A DNA stretch of 64,000 nt from Deltaproteobacteria bacterium. Lineage in GTDB: Bacteria > Desulfobacterota > Desulfobaccia > Desulfobaccales > Desulfobaccaceae. The stretch is taken from contig JAFDGA010000004.1 in the NCBI GenBank assembly GCA_019309545.1, positions 62,001-126,000 on the forward strand. The letters run 5' to 3'. Below are positions 11,078 through 23,204 of the stretch, in pieces; position 1 is the stretch's first letter; every line of letters starts with the position of its first letter. Under the pieces are notes generated by a model. That model made no database searches. It had not been told where the DNA came from and was given only the letters and a program-made list of their open reading frames with translations. A program made the position numbers and the translations under genes.

Positions 11078-11120
11078 TTGGAGGGGAGGAGCAGGGGACC
11101 GCCGCCTCCACCTCTCCCAA
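11062..11120. repeat. decayed copy of dispersed GC-rich repeat spanning a gene junction
   Basis: Begins gcatttaacaggttaattgg and continues into a G-rich then C-rich tract, like the head of the copies at 28613, 30164 and 62677. It covers the last codons and TAA of the first permease and the spacer before the second permease. The region can fold on itself and could tune downstream translation. Confidence 0.55.
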
Positions 11121-11128
11121 GAAATAAG

Positions 11129-11965
11129 ATGGCACAGGCAATGGTAAAAAGGCTATTGTTAGCCACGATTCTGTTGGCCTTTCTCAGCTTCAACCTGGTG
11201 CCGCTGTTGTGGACCCTGGGCACTTCGCTGAAGCCGACCCCCGAGATCTTTAGCGCGCCGCCGACTTTATGGCCGCATAACTTCACCCTGGAACACTACC
11301 GCACGGTCTTGGTGGAGCGAGCCTTCGGAGTTTATGTCGCCAACAGTGTGCTGGTGGGGCTGGGAGCCACCGCCCTGGCCCTGGTGGTGGGGGCCTTGGC
11401 GGCTTATGCCCTGGCCCGCTTCCGTCATCCCCGGGCCGGGTTGGTGGAAAAAGCCATCCTGGCCGCAGCCCTATTCCCCCCGGCGGTCCTATTGATTCCG
11501 CTCTATCAGGTCGCCCTGCGGCTGGGCCTGTTGAACACCTATCTGATCTTAATTTTAAGCCACGCCGCCTTGAACCTGCCCTTTGTCGTCTGGGTACTCA
11601 CTGCCTTCTTTCGAGAAGTGCCGCGCGAATTGGAGGAAGCCGCCCGACTGGACGGCTTTTCGACTCTGGGCATCCTGTCCCGCATTATTCTGCCTCTGTC
11701 ACTCCCGGCAGTGGCCGCCACCGCCATCCTGGTATTTATCTTTTCCTGGAATGAATTTTTGTTCGCCCTGGCCCTGATTACCACCCCGGCCAAACGCACG
11801 GTGCCGGTAATGGTGGCGCTGTTATCTGGCACCAGTCTTTACGAGATTCCCTGGGGACCGATCAGCGCCGCGGTGGTGGCCACTACCGCCCCAGTAGTGG
11901 CGGCAATCCTGATTTTCCAACGTTGGATTGTCAGTGGCCTCACGGCCGGAGCCTTGAAGGGCTGA
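11129..11965 (+). CDS. ABC transporter permease, MalG/UgpE type
   Basis: Second permease of the carbohydrate-type importer, 278 residues from the ATG at 11129, with six membrane segments and the EAA loop LEEAARLDGFSTLGILSRIILPL. A TTG at 11078 would add 17 residues (EGRSRGPPPPPLPRNK) that are translated repeat sequence, so it is rejected. The ribosome site before the ATG is weak (aagaaataag). The ATPase gene follows after 2 bp. Confidence 0.94.
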   Translation: MAQAMVKRLLLATILLAFLSFNLVPLLWTLGTSLKPTPEIFSAPPTLWPHNFTLEHYRTVLVERAFGVYVANSVLVGLGATALALVVGALAAYALARFRHPRAGLVEKAILAAALFPPAVLLIPLYQVALRLGLLNTYLILILSHAALNLPFVVWVLTAFFREVPRELEEAARLDGFSTLGILSRIILPLSLPAVAATAILVFIFSWNEFLFALALITTPAKRTVPVMVALLSGTSLYEIPWGPISAAVVATTAPVVAAILIFQRWIVSGLTAGALKG

Positions 11966-11967
11966 AA

Positions 11968-13026
11968 ATGGCTAAACTGGTCGTCGAAAATATTTCCAAA
12001 AAATTTGGTGCTGAACAGGTTCTGGACCAGATCTCGCTTGTCGTCGAGGAGGGAGAGTTTTTTGCCCTTTTGGGGCCCTCGGGTTCAGGTAAATCCACCC
12101 TATTGCGTCTTATTGCCGGGCTTGAGGTTCCTGATCGGGGAAGGATTTTTCTGAATGGGGCAGATATCACCAACGTCCCGCCGGAGCGCCGGGATATGGC
12201 CATGGTCTTTCAGAGTTACGCCCTCTATCCCCACATGACTGTCTTTGACAACATTGCCGTAGGGCTGAAACTGCGGCGGGTGCCGCGGGCCGAGATCGGG
12301 CCGCGGGTGGGCAAAGTGGCGGCCATGTTGGAGATCGATGGTTTGCTCCACCGCAAACCCAGGGCGTTGAGCGGCGGCCAGCGGCAGCGGGTGGCTCTGG
12401 GCCGGGCCATCGTGCGGCGGCCGCAAATCTTTTTATTTGACGAACCGCTGGGCAGCCTGGACGCCGCGCTTCGGGAGCGCACCCGGGCTGAATTAAAGAT
12501 GCTGATGCGCCAACTGCAGGCCACCGTGGTCCATGTCACCCACGACCAGATGGAGGCGCTGACCCTGGCCGATCGGGTGGCCGTCCTGGCCAACGGCCGG
12601 TTGCAACAGGTCGGCAAGCCCAGGGAGCTCTATCAACATCCGGCCAATCGGTTGGTGGCCAGCTTCATCGGTAGCCCGCCCATGAACCTCTGGCTGGCCA
12701 CCCGCCAGGAACAGGGCTGGCAGCTATCGCCGCATTGGATCCTACCGCGGCAATCGATTGCTGCTCAAGAAGAACAGGTGTGGCTCGGTATCCGCCCGGA
12801 AGAGGTCCAGGTTTCTCCGACTCCGGTCTCCGGGGCCTGGGAAGCAACGGTTAAGTTAGTAGAATACAGCGGCGCCGCCTCTATCCTGACCATTGAGCGG
12901 AGTGGCCTGCCGGTGCGGGCCATCACTCAGGCCGCGCCCGGCTATCACTCCGGGCAAACCGTCTGGATCACCCTTGCCCCCGACGGCTTCCATGTCTTTC
13001 GGCATCCTACTGGAGAGCGCCTCTAA
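11968..13026 (+). CDS. ABC transporter ATPase, UgpC/MalK type
   Basis: Energises the preceding importer. Walker A is GPSGSGKST (about residue 37), the signature is LSGGQRQRVALGR, and Walker B is IFLFDEPLGSLD. A C-terminal TOBE/MalK regulatory domain (IRPEEVQV ... EYSGAASILTIERSG) makes up the last third. The ATG at 11968 is preferred because the family always begins about eight residues before the first strand (MAKLVVENISKKFG). These ATPases are often shared between sugar importers. The gene ends 8 bp before the convergent tupC gene. Confidence 0.95.
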   Translation: MAKLVVENISKKFGAEQVLDQISLVVEEGEFFALLGPSGSGKSTLLRLIAGLEVPDRGRIFLNGADITNVPPERRDMAMVFQSYALYPHMTVFDNIAVGLKLRRVPRAEIGPRVGKVAAMLEIDGLLHRKPRALSGGQRQRVALGRAIVRRPQIFLFDEPLGSLDAALRERTRAELKMLMRQLQATVVHVTHDQMEALTLADRVAVLANGRLQQVGKPRELYQHPANRLVASFIGSPPMNLWLATRQEQGWQLSPHWILPRQSIAAQEEQVWLGIRPEEVQVSPTPVSGAWEATVKLVEYSGAASILTIERSGLPVRAITQAAPGYHSGQTVWITLAPDGFHVFRHPTGERL

Positions 13027-13034
13027 TAATGACT

Positions 13035-13775
13035 CTAAAGCACCAGCTGGCGGGACAGGAAAAGCCGGGTGCGCGCCTCACGGGGGTTATTTAATACTCG
13101 GGCAGTGGGGCCGGATTCGACTATTTGCCCCTGGCACATGAAGATCAACTCGTCGGACAGCCGTGCGGCCTGGCCCAGATCGTGGGTCACCAGCACGATG
13201 GTGGTCCCATAGCGCTGATTAATAGAATTCAGAAGCTCTTCGATTTCAAAGGTGTTGCGCGGATCAAGGCTGGCCGTGGGTTCGTCCAGGAGGAGAATTT
13301 CCGGGGCAAAGATCGTGACCTGGGCCAGCGACACCTTCTGGGCTTCGCCGCCGGAGAGGGACGCGGCCGGTCGTCGGGCCAGGTGGGACAGGCCAAAGGA
13401 AAACAAGATGTCCTGAACCTGGGAGCGGATTTGAGAGCGGGTCTGCCCCCGAAAGCGGAGACCGGCGGCCACGTTTTCGAACACGGTAGTCCGAAACAGC
13501 ACCGGATGCTGATGGATAAAGCCAATCTGCCGCCGCAGGGCCAGACAATCGGGCCATTGGCGGGTGGCATCGACCCCGTTAAGCAAAATTCGCCCCTCTC
13601 CCGGTTTTTCCAAAAGGCCCAAAAAGCGCAGCAGGGTGGTTTTCCCAGCCCCGTTGGGACCGACCAGGGCATAGACCCGACCAGCCTCAAATTGAGCATT
13701 AATCAGGTCTATTATCTGAATCCCGTTGCGCCAGTGCGACACTGCCTCGGCAGCCAGAACCGGTGGTCGCGCCAT
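13035..13775 (-). CDS. tupC: tungstate ABC transporter ATPase
   Basis: ATP-binding subunit, 246 residues: Walker A GPNGAGKTTLLRF (about residue 39), signature LSGGEAQKVSLAQ, Walker B ILLLDEPTASLD, H-loop THD. The specificity call rests on its neighbours: a TupB-like permease 1 bp upstream and a TupA-type binding protein beyond. Tungstate uptake fits an anaerobe that uses tungsten-containing formate dehydrogenases or aldehyde oxidoreductases; none of those is in the window. Confidence 0.9.
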   Translation of the reverse strand: MARPPVLAAEAVSHWRNGIQIIDLINAQFEAGRVYALVGPNGAGKTTLLRFLGLLEKPGEGRILLNGVDATRQWPDCLALRRQIGFIHQHPVLFRTTVFENVAAGLRFRGQTRSQIRSQVQDILFSFGLSHLARRPAASLSGGEAQKVSLAQVTIFAPEILLLDEPTASLDPRNTFEIEELLNSINQRYGTTIVLVTHDLGQAARLSDELIFMCQGQIVESGPTARVLNNPREARTRLFLSRQLVL

Positions 13776-13776
13776 T

Positions 13777-14382
13777 CTAGCCCCCTTCGCCCTGCAATAG
13801 CTGGAGCAACAGATTAATCAAGAAAGCCAGGCCGATTAGCACTAGGCCCAAGGCGATGGCCAGTTCAAACCGGCCCTGGGAAGTAACCAGGACAATGGTG
13901 GTGGTCATCACCCGAGTATAGCCGGCGATATTGCCGCCCACCATCATCACTGCCCCGACTTCGCCGTTGACCCGGCCAAATCCGGCAATCACCGCCGCCA
14001 TCAGGGCAAACCGGGCTTCCCGGACTACCACCCAGGCGGCCTGGCGTTCGGTGGCCCCCAGCGAAATGGCTTTATCACGGATTTTCGGGTCAACGCTAAG
14101 TAGGGCGCTGACCGTCAACGCGGCCACGATGGGGGACGCCAAAATGGTCTGGGCCAGGATCATGGCCCCTGGGGTGAACAGCAAATGCAGTGCTCCCAAA
14201 GGACCGCGGCGGGATAACCATAAATAGACTACCAAACCCACCACTACCGGCGGCAGCCCCATCATGGTGTTGAGGACATTGATGAGCAGCCGCCGTCCCC
14301 GAAAGGGGGTCATGGCGATCCAGATACCCAGACTGCCGCCCAGGATAGCGGCCAGGGCCACCGCGCTGCCGGAGACCATCAA
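13777..14382 (-). CDS. tupB: tungstate ABC transporter permease (start uncertain)
   Basis: Membrane subunit of the Tup importer. The canonical ATG at 14382 gives 201 residues, but the frame upstream encodes GIIHSLALLISGDPELY and IIGRSL, which matches the expected TupB N-terminus. That extension runs back to an in-frame TAA near 14466 and contains no ATG or GTG. Its only usual alternative is TTG at 14385, at its very end; a CTG near 14439 is about 11 bases after aagga. Translation may begin at CTG or another rare codon, or the N-terminus is shortened. The permease has multiple hydrophobic segments and overlaps nothing; tupC starts 1 bp after its stop. Confidence 0.85.
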   Translation of the reverse strand: MMVSGSAVALAAILGGSLGIWIAMTPFRGRRLLINVLNTMMGLPPVVVGLVVYLWLSRRGPLGALHLLFTPGAMILAQTILASPIVAALTVSALLSVDPKIRDKAISLGATERQAAWVVVREARFALMAAVIAGFGRVNGEVGAVMMVGGNIAGYTRVMTTTIVLVTSQGRFELAIALGLVLIGLAFLINLLLQLLQGEGG

Positions 14383-14601
14383 CGACCGGCCGATAATGGC
14401 ATACAGCTCTGGGTCGCCGCTGATCAGAAGGGCCAGGCTGTGAATTATTCCTTGCCAGATAGTGGTTACTTATCTTCTCCTGTTCAGTGGTATTAGTCAG
14501 GTCAGGAAACAAGGCTCTTTGGAGAGGGGGCCGGCGGTCCTCCGGGCCTCCCATCACCTCAGCCATCCCCCAAGTAAAAAAAGAGTAGCGTATTATGGCC
14601 A

Positions 14602-15462
14602 CTATTTATTAGTGCCCTCCTGCGCATTGGGATGAAACAGTTGATTGCCTTTCTTATCCTTAAAGCTACCGATCAGTTTCTGACCGGCCGGAGAGACTAA
14701 CCAATCCACAAACTTGGTGGCCGCCTTGACTTTGGCATGGGGAATCTTGGCGGGGTTGACCACGATCACCGAATACTGGTTGAAAAGCAAGGGATCGCCT
14801 TCGACCATCAGGCATAAGTCCAGATGCTCCCGATCCTGGCTGGACAGCCAGGTGCCCCGATCTACCAAGGTGTAATACTGCTTTTCATCGGTCATGCGCA
14901 GGGTGCTGGCCATGCCCTGTCCGGCCTCCAGATAATCCTGATGGCCCTGCGGCTTCTGACCGGCCTTTTCCCAGAGTAGCAGTTCTTTGCTATGCGTCCC
15001 CGACTTATCACCTCGGGAGACGAATTTAAACCCGGCCTGGCCGATCCGTTGGAAAGCCTCCGCGGCATTTTTCAAGCCTTTGATTTTGGCTGGGTCCACG
15101 CACGGGCCGACGATGATAAAATCATTATACATCACCTGGCGGCGATTAATGCCGTATCCTTCTTGGACAAACTTTTTCTCCGCCCCGGGGTCATGGACCA
15201 AAACTACATCGGCATCGCCGCGACGGGCCATCTCCAGGGCCTGGCCGGTGCCCACCGCCACCACCGCCACTTTAATGCCGGTCTGCTTTTGAAAAACCGG
15301 CAACATATAATCAAATAAGCCGCTGTTCTGGGTGCTGGTAGTAGAAGCACAGGTTATCCGCTCTTCGCCCCAGGCCGGGGGAACTGACATCAGCCCGGCA
15401 ACCACGAGTAATACCGCCAACAGCCAGCTAAAACATTGCAAACTGAATTTCCTCCTTCCCAT
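14602..15462 (-). CDS. tupA: tungstate-binding periplasmic protein
   Basis: Periplasmic receptor that delivers tungstate to TupBC. A signal peptide covers about residues 1-32, ending at PPAWGEE. The oxyanion-binding start of the mature protein is CASTTSTQNSGL, the TupA signature. The GTGQALEMARRGDADVVLVH segment is also typical. The ATG at 15462 (286 residues) is preferred over a TTG at 15471, which would be only two bases from the aggagg site. The gap to tupB (about 150-220 bp) is unusually long and contains GC-rich sequence resembling the dispersed repeat. Confidence 0.92.
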   Translation of the reverse strand: MGRRKFSLQCFSWLLAVLLVVAGLMSVPPAWGEERITCASTTSTQNSGLFDYMLPVFQKQTGIKVAVVAVGTGQALEMARRGDADVVLVHDPGAEKKFVQEGYGINRRQVMYNDFIIVGPCVDPAKIKGLKNAAEAFQRIGQAGFKFVSRGDKSGTHSKELLLWEKAGQKPQGHQDYLEAGQGMASTLRMTDEKQYYTLVDRGTWLSSQDREHLDLCLMVEGDPLLFNQYSVIVVNPAKIPHAKVKAATKFVDWLVSPAGQKLIGSFKDKKGNQLFHPNAQEGTNK

Positions 15463-15581
15463 CGCTTTCAAGGCCTCCTATCGAGAAGAAGATTAATTCC
15501 GTTTGGAATAACCCATAATATGTCATATAAAGCATAGAAAGCAACCATAATCGACCAGGCCCCTCGGGATGCTAATAAGCT

Positions 15582-15609
15582 TTGATTTTAAATTGATATT
15601 CTCTATAAT
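15582..15609 (+). promoter_or_regulatory. sigma70-type promoter of pyrF
   Basis: TTGATT at 15582-15587, a 16-base spacer and a perfect TATAAT at 15604-15609, about 34 bp before the pyrF ATG. A ribosome site (aaaggagc) lies between. Confidence 0.65.
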
Positions 15610-15642
15610 GGCGTTAACCAGTATGGGCGAAAAGGAGCTATC

Positions 15643-16359
15643 ATGGAGCCTAAGGATCGTTTGATATTTCCCTTAGACGTATCGAACCGAGAAGACGCCT
15701 TAGGCTGGATTGAGCAACTTCAGGACCGGGTCGGCCTTTTTAAGGTGGGTCTGGAGCTGTTTGTGGCCGAAGGCCTGCCATTTCTCCAGACCATGGCCGC
15801 GGTGTTTCCGCGCGGCTATTTCCTGGATCTGAAATTCAGTGACATCCCCGCCACCCTCAGGGCCGCGCAGCAGCAATTATTCAACAATGTTTCTTTTTTT
15901 ACGGTGCATTGCGAGCAAGGCCAGAAATTGCTGCGGGAGACCATCGATAGTTTTCAGAATGGGGTTAAATTCCTGGCCGTCACCGTGCTTACCAGTCTGA
16001 ACCCCGATGATCTGCTGGCCCTGGGATACGACCGGCAATATTCCTTGAATCCCACCGACCTGGTCTTGTTACGGGCGCAGTTTGCCAAGGAGGCCGGCTG
16101 TAGCGGGGTGATCTGTTCGGGGCGGGAAGTTAAGGCAGTCAAAGAACGCTTTGGGAAAGATTTCCTGGTCGTTTGCCCCGGCATCCGTCCGGAGTGGAGT
16201 ACGGTGCCTGGCGATGATCAGCAACGCATCGTCACCCCCTATGAAGCCATCCGGGCCGGAGCCGACTATATCGTGGTCGGCAGACCGATACGACTGGCTG
16301 CCAACCCGGTTGAAGCAGCTCGGCGGGTGGTTGAAGAGATCGAACAGGCCTTGCCCTGA
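15643..16359 (+). CDS. pyrF: orotidine 5'-phosphate decarboxylase
   Basis: Last step of de novo UMP synthesis, converting OMP to UMP. It has 238 residues. The catalytic Asp-x-Lys-x-x-Asp array is intact in DLKFSDIPATL; the residue before the second Asp is Ser where most group I enzymes have His. The C-terminal phosphate-binding segment GADYIVVGRPI is present. The preceding aaaaggagc gives a clear start. It is a single gene with its own promoter, divergent from the tup genes. Confidence 0.96.
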   Translation: MEPKDRLIFPLDVSNREDALGWIEQLQDRVGLFKVGLELFVAEGLPFLQTMAAVFPRGYFLDLKFSDIPATLRAAQQQLFNNVSFFTVHCEQGQKLLRETIDSFQNGVKFLAVTVLTSLNPDDLLALGYDRQYSLNPTDLVLLRAQFAKEAGCSGVICSGREVKAVKERFGKDFLVVCPGIRPEWSTVPGDDQQRIVTPYEAIRAGADYIVVGRPIRLAANPVEAARRVVEEIEQALP

Positions 16360-16480
16360 AGGTTCATAACCCTTTTCTGTTTTCTATGGAAAACTGCATA
16401 GGATATTCAAATGGTCAGGCTGTGGCGGGCGGAAGAGTGATTTATAGGGTTTACAGTTTAAGGTTTTTAATTTTCTGACA

Positions 16481-17998
16481 TCAGGGCTTAATCAACCCCC
16501 GGATGTGATCCAGATCGAGATGGCGGCGAACAATGTCGGCCAGCCGATTGAATTCAGCTTCCAGGCCGTTAGCAAAGTTAAAGGCGGAGGTTAGCTCCCC
16601 ACTTAAACCCTTATGCGCCCGGAATTGTTGCAGAAGAGAATGACGGAAGTCATCGTTGTCAAACAGACCGTGGAGATAGCTGCCCCAAACGCGCTGGTCC
16701 GGGCTGATCCAGCCGTCTGGCACCCATACCGACTCACCCAGGCGTCGACAGATTTCAAACACAGCCTGGCCGGGGCCAACCGCCTCTGTAATCCCCATGT
16801 GGATTTCATATCCCCTTAGTAAAGCAACGGAGCCAGGCAAGCCGGTCACCCGGGCCTCAACCTGGGTGGTTGTTTTATCCCCAGCCATGGTGGTCACTAA
16901 GGGCAGCAATCCCAAACCTTCCGCCTCGGGTGTCGTCCCCTCGACCCCCAGCGGATCTTTGACTACAAGACCCAGAATCTGGTAACCGCCACAGATGCCA
17001 ATAAGGTGACCACCATTACTGGCATAATCTCTAAGGCGCTGGAAAAGGCCGGACTGTTTGAGATAGCCCAGGTCGGCAATGGTATTTTTGGTGCCTGGAA
17101 TGATGACCAGATCCATTGCCTTCAGGTCGTGGCGATGATCAAGGTAATGCAGGGCGACATCTGGTTCCTGCTCCAAGGGGTCGAAGTCGGTGTAATTGGA
17201 GATATGCGGCAAGCGCAGTACCCCTATCTGCAGGGCGGCCGTCAAGTTTCGAGGACAGCGCCCCAACTTCTGATCCAAAGCCACACTGTCTTCCTGGGGG
17301 AGATTGAGATCTGGGATAAAAGGCACCACGCCAAAAACCGGCCTCTTGGTTCGAACCTGGATGATTCTGACTCCCTCGGCAAACAGGGACACGTCGCCCC
17401 GCAACTTGTTGATTATAAATCCTGCGAGCAAGCGGCGCTCGCTGGGCGTCAACAGGTGGAAAGTGCCGATAGTGGCGGCAAACACCCCGCCCCGATCGAT
17501 ATCGGCTACCAGCAGCACTGCGGCCCCGGCCCGCCTGGCCATACTGAAATTAACCAGATCACTTTTCTTTAGATTCAGTTCCGCGGCACTGCCCGCGCCC
17601 TCCAGGATGATGAGCTCATGGGCTTCTTGCAGACGGCGGAAGCTGGCCATCACCTGGCGGACCAGTCGTGGTTTTTGCCCATAGTAATCATCGGGCCCAA
17701 GGTTAGCACGGACCTTGCCGTGGACGATCACCTGACAGCCCCGCCCCATGCAAGGCTTGAGCAGGATCGGATTCATATCCACCTGCGGGGCCAGGCCGGC
17801 CGCCTGAGCCTGCATCACCTGGGCCCGCCCCAATTCCGCGCCCTCAGCGGTAATGAAGCTGTTCAGGGCCATGTTCTGAGCCTTGAAGGGTGCCACCCGG
17901 ATGCCGTCTTGATAAAAAATGCGGCACAGGGCAGCGACCATGATGCTCTTCCCGACATCGGAGCCAGTGCCCAGGACCATCAGGGGACGATATTTCAT
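16481..17998 (-). CDS. cobQ: adenosylcobyric acid synthase
   Basis: Amidates four side chains of the corrin ring using glutamine and ATP during cobalamin synthesis. The 505 residues combine an N-terminal dethiobiotin-synthetase-like ATPase (GTGSDVGKSIMVAALCRIF) with a C-terminal glutamine amidotransferase. The nucleophile Cys is in GICGGYQILG and the catalytic His in SYLHGLFDN. No other corrin gene and no riboswitch adjoins it; the cobalamin riboswitch in this window is 38 kb away. Confidence 0.96.
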   Translation of the reverse strand: MKYRPLMVLGTGSDVGKSIMVAALCRIFYQDGIRVAPFKAQNMALNSFITAEGAELGRAQVMQAQAAGLAPQVDMNPILLKPCMGRGCQVIVHGKVRANLGPDDYYGQKPRLVRQVMASFRRLQEAHELIILEGAGSAAELNLKKSDLVNFSMARRAGAAVLLVADIDRGGVFAATIGTFHLLTPSERRLLAGFIINKLRGDVSLFAEGVRIIQVRTKRPVFGVVPFIPDLNLPQEDSVALDQKLGRCPRNLTAALQIGVLRLPHISNYTDFDPLEQEPDVALHYLDHRHDLKAMDLVIIPGTKNTIADLGYLKQSGLFQRLRDYASNGGHLIGICGGYQILGLVVKDPLGVEGTTPEAEGLGLLPLVTTMAGDKTTTQVEARVTGLPGSVALLRGYEIHMGITEAVGPGQAVFEICRRLGESVWVPDGWISPDQRVWGSYLHGLFDNDDFRHSLLQQFRAHKGLSGELTSAFNFANGLEAEFNRLADIVRRHLDLDHIRGLIKP

Positions 17999-18121
17999 AG
18001 AGGCTGCCTTATTCTGGTCTGATGCTGATGCGACGGCTCAGCCCCAAAATAGTTTTGAATATTTGCAGGCAAAATCGGTTGTGTGAATCGAGGACGGCGG
18101 TAGCACCCCTGTTGAGGCCGG

Positions 18122-18691
18122 CTATTTTTTTACAAGTCGGAGAAGGAGGTCTTTGATTTCCGGGATGAGCTTGGTTTCCACTTTTCCGGTCTTTACAAAC
18201 CTAACGATACTTTCTTTATCGATGATTATAAAGTTACTTTCATTATCTCGCATCTGATAATCAGCAAACATTTTGCCGGTCCAATCTCCGTAGATGGTCA
18301 AATGCTGCCGCCGTGAACTCTCATATAATTTATTTTTCCAGAATATTGTGGTTGGCCATTGGGCACTTGTACATTTTATAACCACCAATCTTACTACCTC
18401 TGACTGTATCGCTTCCGGTTGGGAATGATAAAACTCGGTTAGGTTGTCTTTTAGCTCTTTATTCTTTTTGACCATTTCTTTGGTTTCATAAAAAAGAACT
18501 ATTACCTTACCTTTCACCATATCCAGGGTCAGTCTGTCTTGGGTTCCCGATTCTACGCTAAAAAAAGGAGCCGGTTGACCAACGCTCAAGGCTTGCGCCC
18601 TGGCAGGTAGCAAGCAGAACCAGCCCAAATAAATGGCTATTGATAGCAAAACTATTAATCCGAGTTTGTTTTGCCGGTGCCGTGGTCTCAT
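18122..18691 (-). CDS. secreted redoxin-fold protein without a CXXC site
   Basis: An exported protein of 189 residues. It has an N-terminal membrane or signal segment (LIVLLSIAIYLGWFCLLPARAQA, about residues 11-33) then a thioredoxin-like start, LSVGQPAPFFSVESG, as in AhpC/TSA and TlpA proteins. Where a CXXC should follow the first strand it reads VLFYETKEMVKKNKE, so no disulfide chemistry is expected there; a single Cys occurs later (VIKCTSAQWP). It resembles the YtfJ-like redoxin branch. The ATG at 18691 (aagga upstream) is chosen over 18769, whose extra residues are low-complexity translated repeat. Confidence 0.75.
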   Translation of the reverse strand: MRPRHRQNKLGLIVLLSIAIYLGWFCLLPARAQALSVGQPAPFFSVESGTQDRLTLDMVKGKVIVLFYETKEMVKKNKELKDNLTEFYHSQPEAIQSEVVRLVVIKCTSAQWPTTIFWKNKLYESSRRQHLTIYGDWTGKMFADYQMRDNESNFIIIDKESIVRFVKTGKVETKLIPEIKDLLLRLVKK

Positions 18692-18699
18692 TCTAAATT

Positions 18700-18765
18700 T
18701 TCCTTGAGCGGTTGGGGGAGTGGGTTTGGGAGAGGGGGTAGGGGTCTGCGAAACTACCACGTCCC
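18700..18765. repeat. fragment related to the dispersed GC-rich repeat
   Basis: Contains agtgggtttgggagag followed by gtctgcgaaac, closely matching the middle of the repeat copy at about 30256-30284 (agtgggtttgggagagtggg, tctgcaac). It lies between the redoxin-like gene and the next gene upstream. Confidence 0.45.
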
Positions 18766-18790
18766 CCAAGATATGATGGCTGAGGCCATG

Positions 18791-19201
18791 CTACAGCTCG
18801 TAATCGCCTTCGATATCGAGCAGAAACTCCCCGGGCTGGTCAGCGGGCTTGACGGTAAAATTCCCCTGGCCTTTAACATTTTTCAATTTACCCACGCCCT
18901 TATAGGTCTTCCAGGTGCCGGTAGTGAGTTTGGTCTGGGCGTCCCGGTGGCCCTCAAAGCGGCTGTAGACCTGGCCCTCCTCGAAGGTGGTGATGGCATA
19001 GCCCTGCATCGGGCCACTCCCCTTGATCCGGTCATGAAAGCCGACGCTACGGCGGGAGACGAATTCCCCTGCCACTCCCACCTGGTACTCGACCGGCTCC
19101 CCTTCCAGTTCGGTGAGCATCAGGGTATGGTCAGGAACATCGCCCACATGGAGCATCTCGCGTCGGGTTACCGTCACTTTGTACGTGGCCTTGCGTTTCA
19201 T
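18791..19201 (-). CDS. hypothetical protein, 136 residues, predicted beta-rich
   Basis: Begins MKRKATYKVTVTRREMLHV. No signal peptide and no recognised catalytic motif. Alternating hydrophobic strands with conserved-looking glycines (SGPMQGYAITTFEEGQVYSR, GKLKNVKGQGNF) suggest a small beta-barrel of the kind seen in DUF3224 or dirigent/allene-oxide-cyclase-like proteins; this is an impression from pattern only. A clear ribosome site (aaggagg) precedes the ATG. It sits between the redoxin-like gene and gyrB, all leftward. Confidence 0.7.
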   Translation of the reverse strand: MKRKATYKVTVTRREMLHVGDVPDHTLMLTELEGEPVEYQVGVAGEFVSRRSVGFHDRIKGSGPMQGYAITTFEEGQVYSRFEGHRDAQTKLTTGTWKTYKGVGKLKNVKGQGNFTVKPADQPGEFLLDIEGDYEL

Positions 19202-19260
19202 GGTTAAGCCCTCCTTGGGTTGATCCGGTAATAAGATTGTCCCTGGTCCCCGGATTCAGT

Positions 19261-22897
<3,637 letters not shown>

Positions 22898-23204
22898 AAG
22901 TTTTCCTCTGATTTTTTTAATTGTTTATATAAATATAATTATTTTAATAAAGCTGTTAACATTTGCCGAAAACCTATTCAACTAGTTTATTTAATTGCAT
23001 AAATTATCGACATCCAGGTTCGTCTTATTGACCTTTGAGGATGATTTTGAACACCCGCAGAACCATTCCCTTCCTTTTTTGTTGTTAACCAAGTAAGTCT
23101 CCGTTTTTATGAAATATATTATCAACACCGATGATATCAGCTAAGGTTGTTATCCACAGGTCGGCGACCTCTGGGAGTTGATACGTGAGTGTCCAGAATC
23201 AAGG
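22898..23204. other. candidate replication-origin-like intergenic region
   Basis: A 307-bp spacer between dnaN and ilvD. The first part (about 22908-22965) is strongly AT-rich, as expected of a DNA-unwinding element. A perfect DnaA box TTATCCACA is at 23150-23158, and one-mismatch boxes TTATCAACA (23119-23127) and TTATCGACA (23004-23012) lie on the same strand. The site next to dnaN-gyrB supports an origin. Against it, there are only three boxes, dnaA is missing, and genes on the right mostly run toward it. It must also hold the dnaN promoter. Confidence 0.4.

Noticed and set aside
16360-16480. Gap between pyrF and cobQ examined for a cobalamin riboswitch
   Set aside because: cobQ is transcribed toward this gap, so a riboswitch would have to be at the other end (18000-18121), where none of the conserved aptamer blocks is seen.
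17006-17572. Long plus-strand ORF opposite cobQ
   Set aside because: Lies wholly antisense to a clear gene; composition follows the codon structure of the opposite strand.
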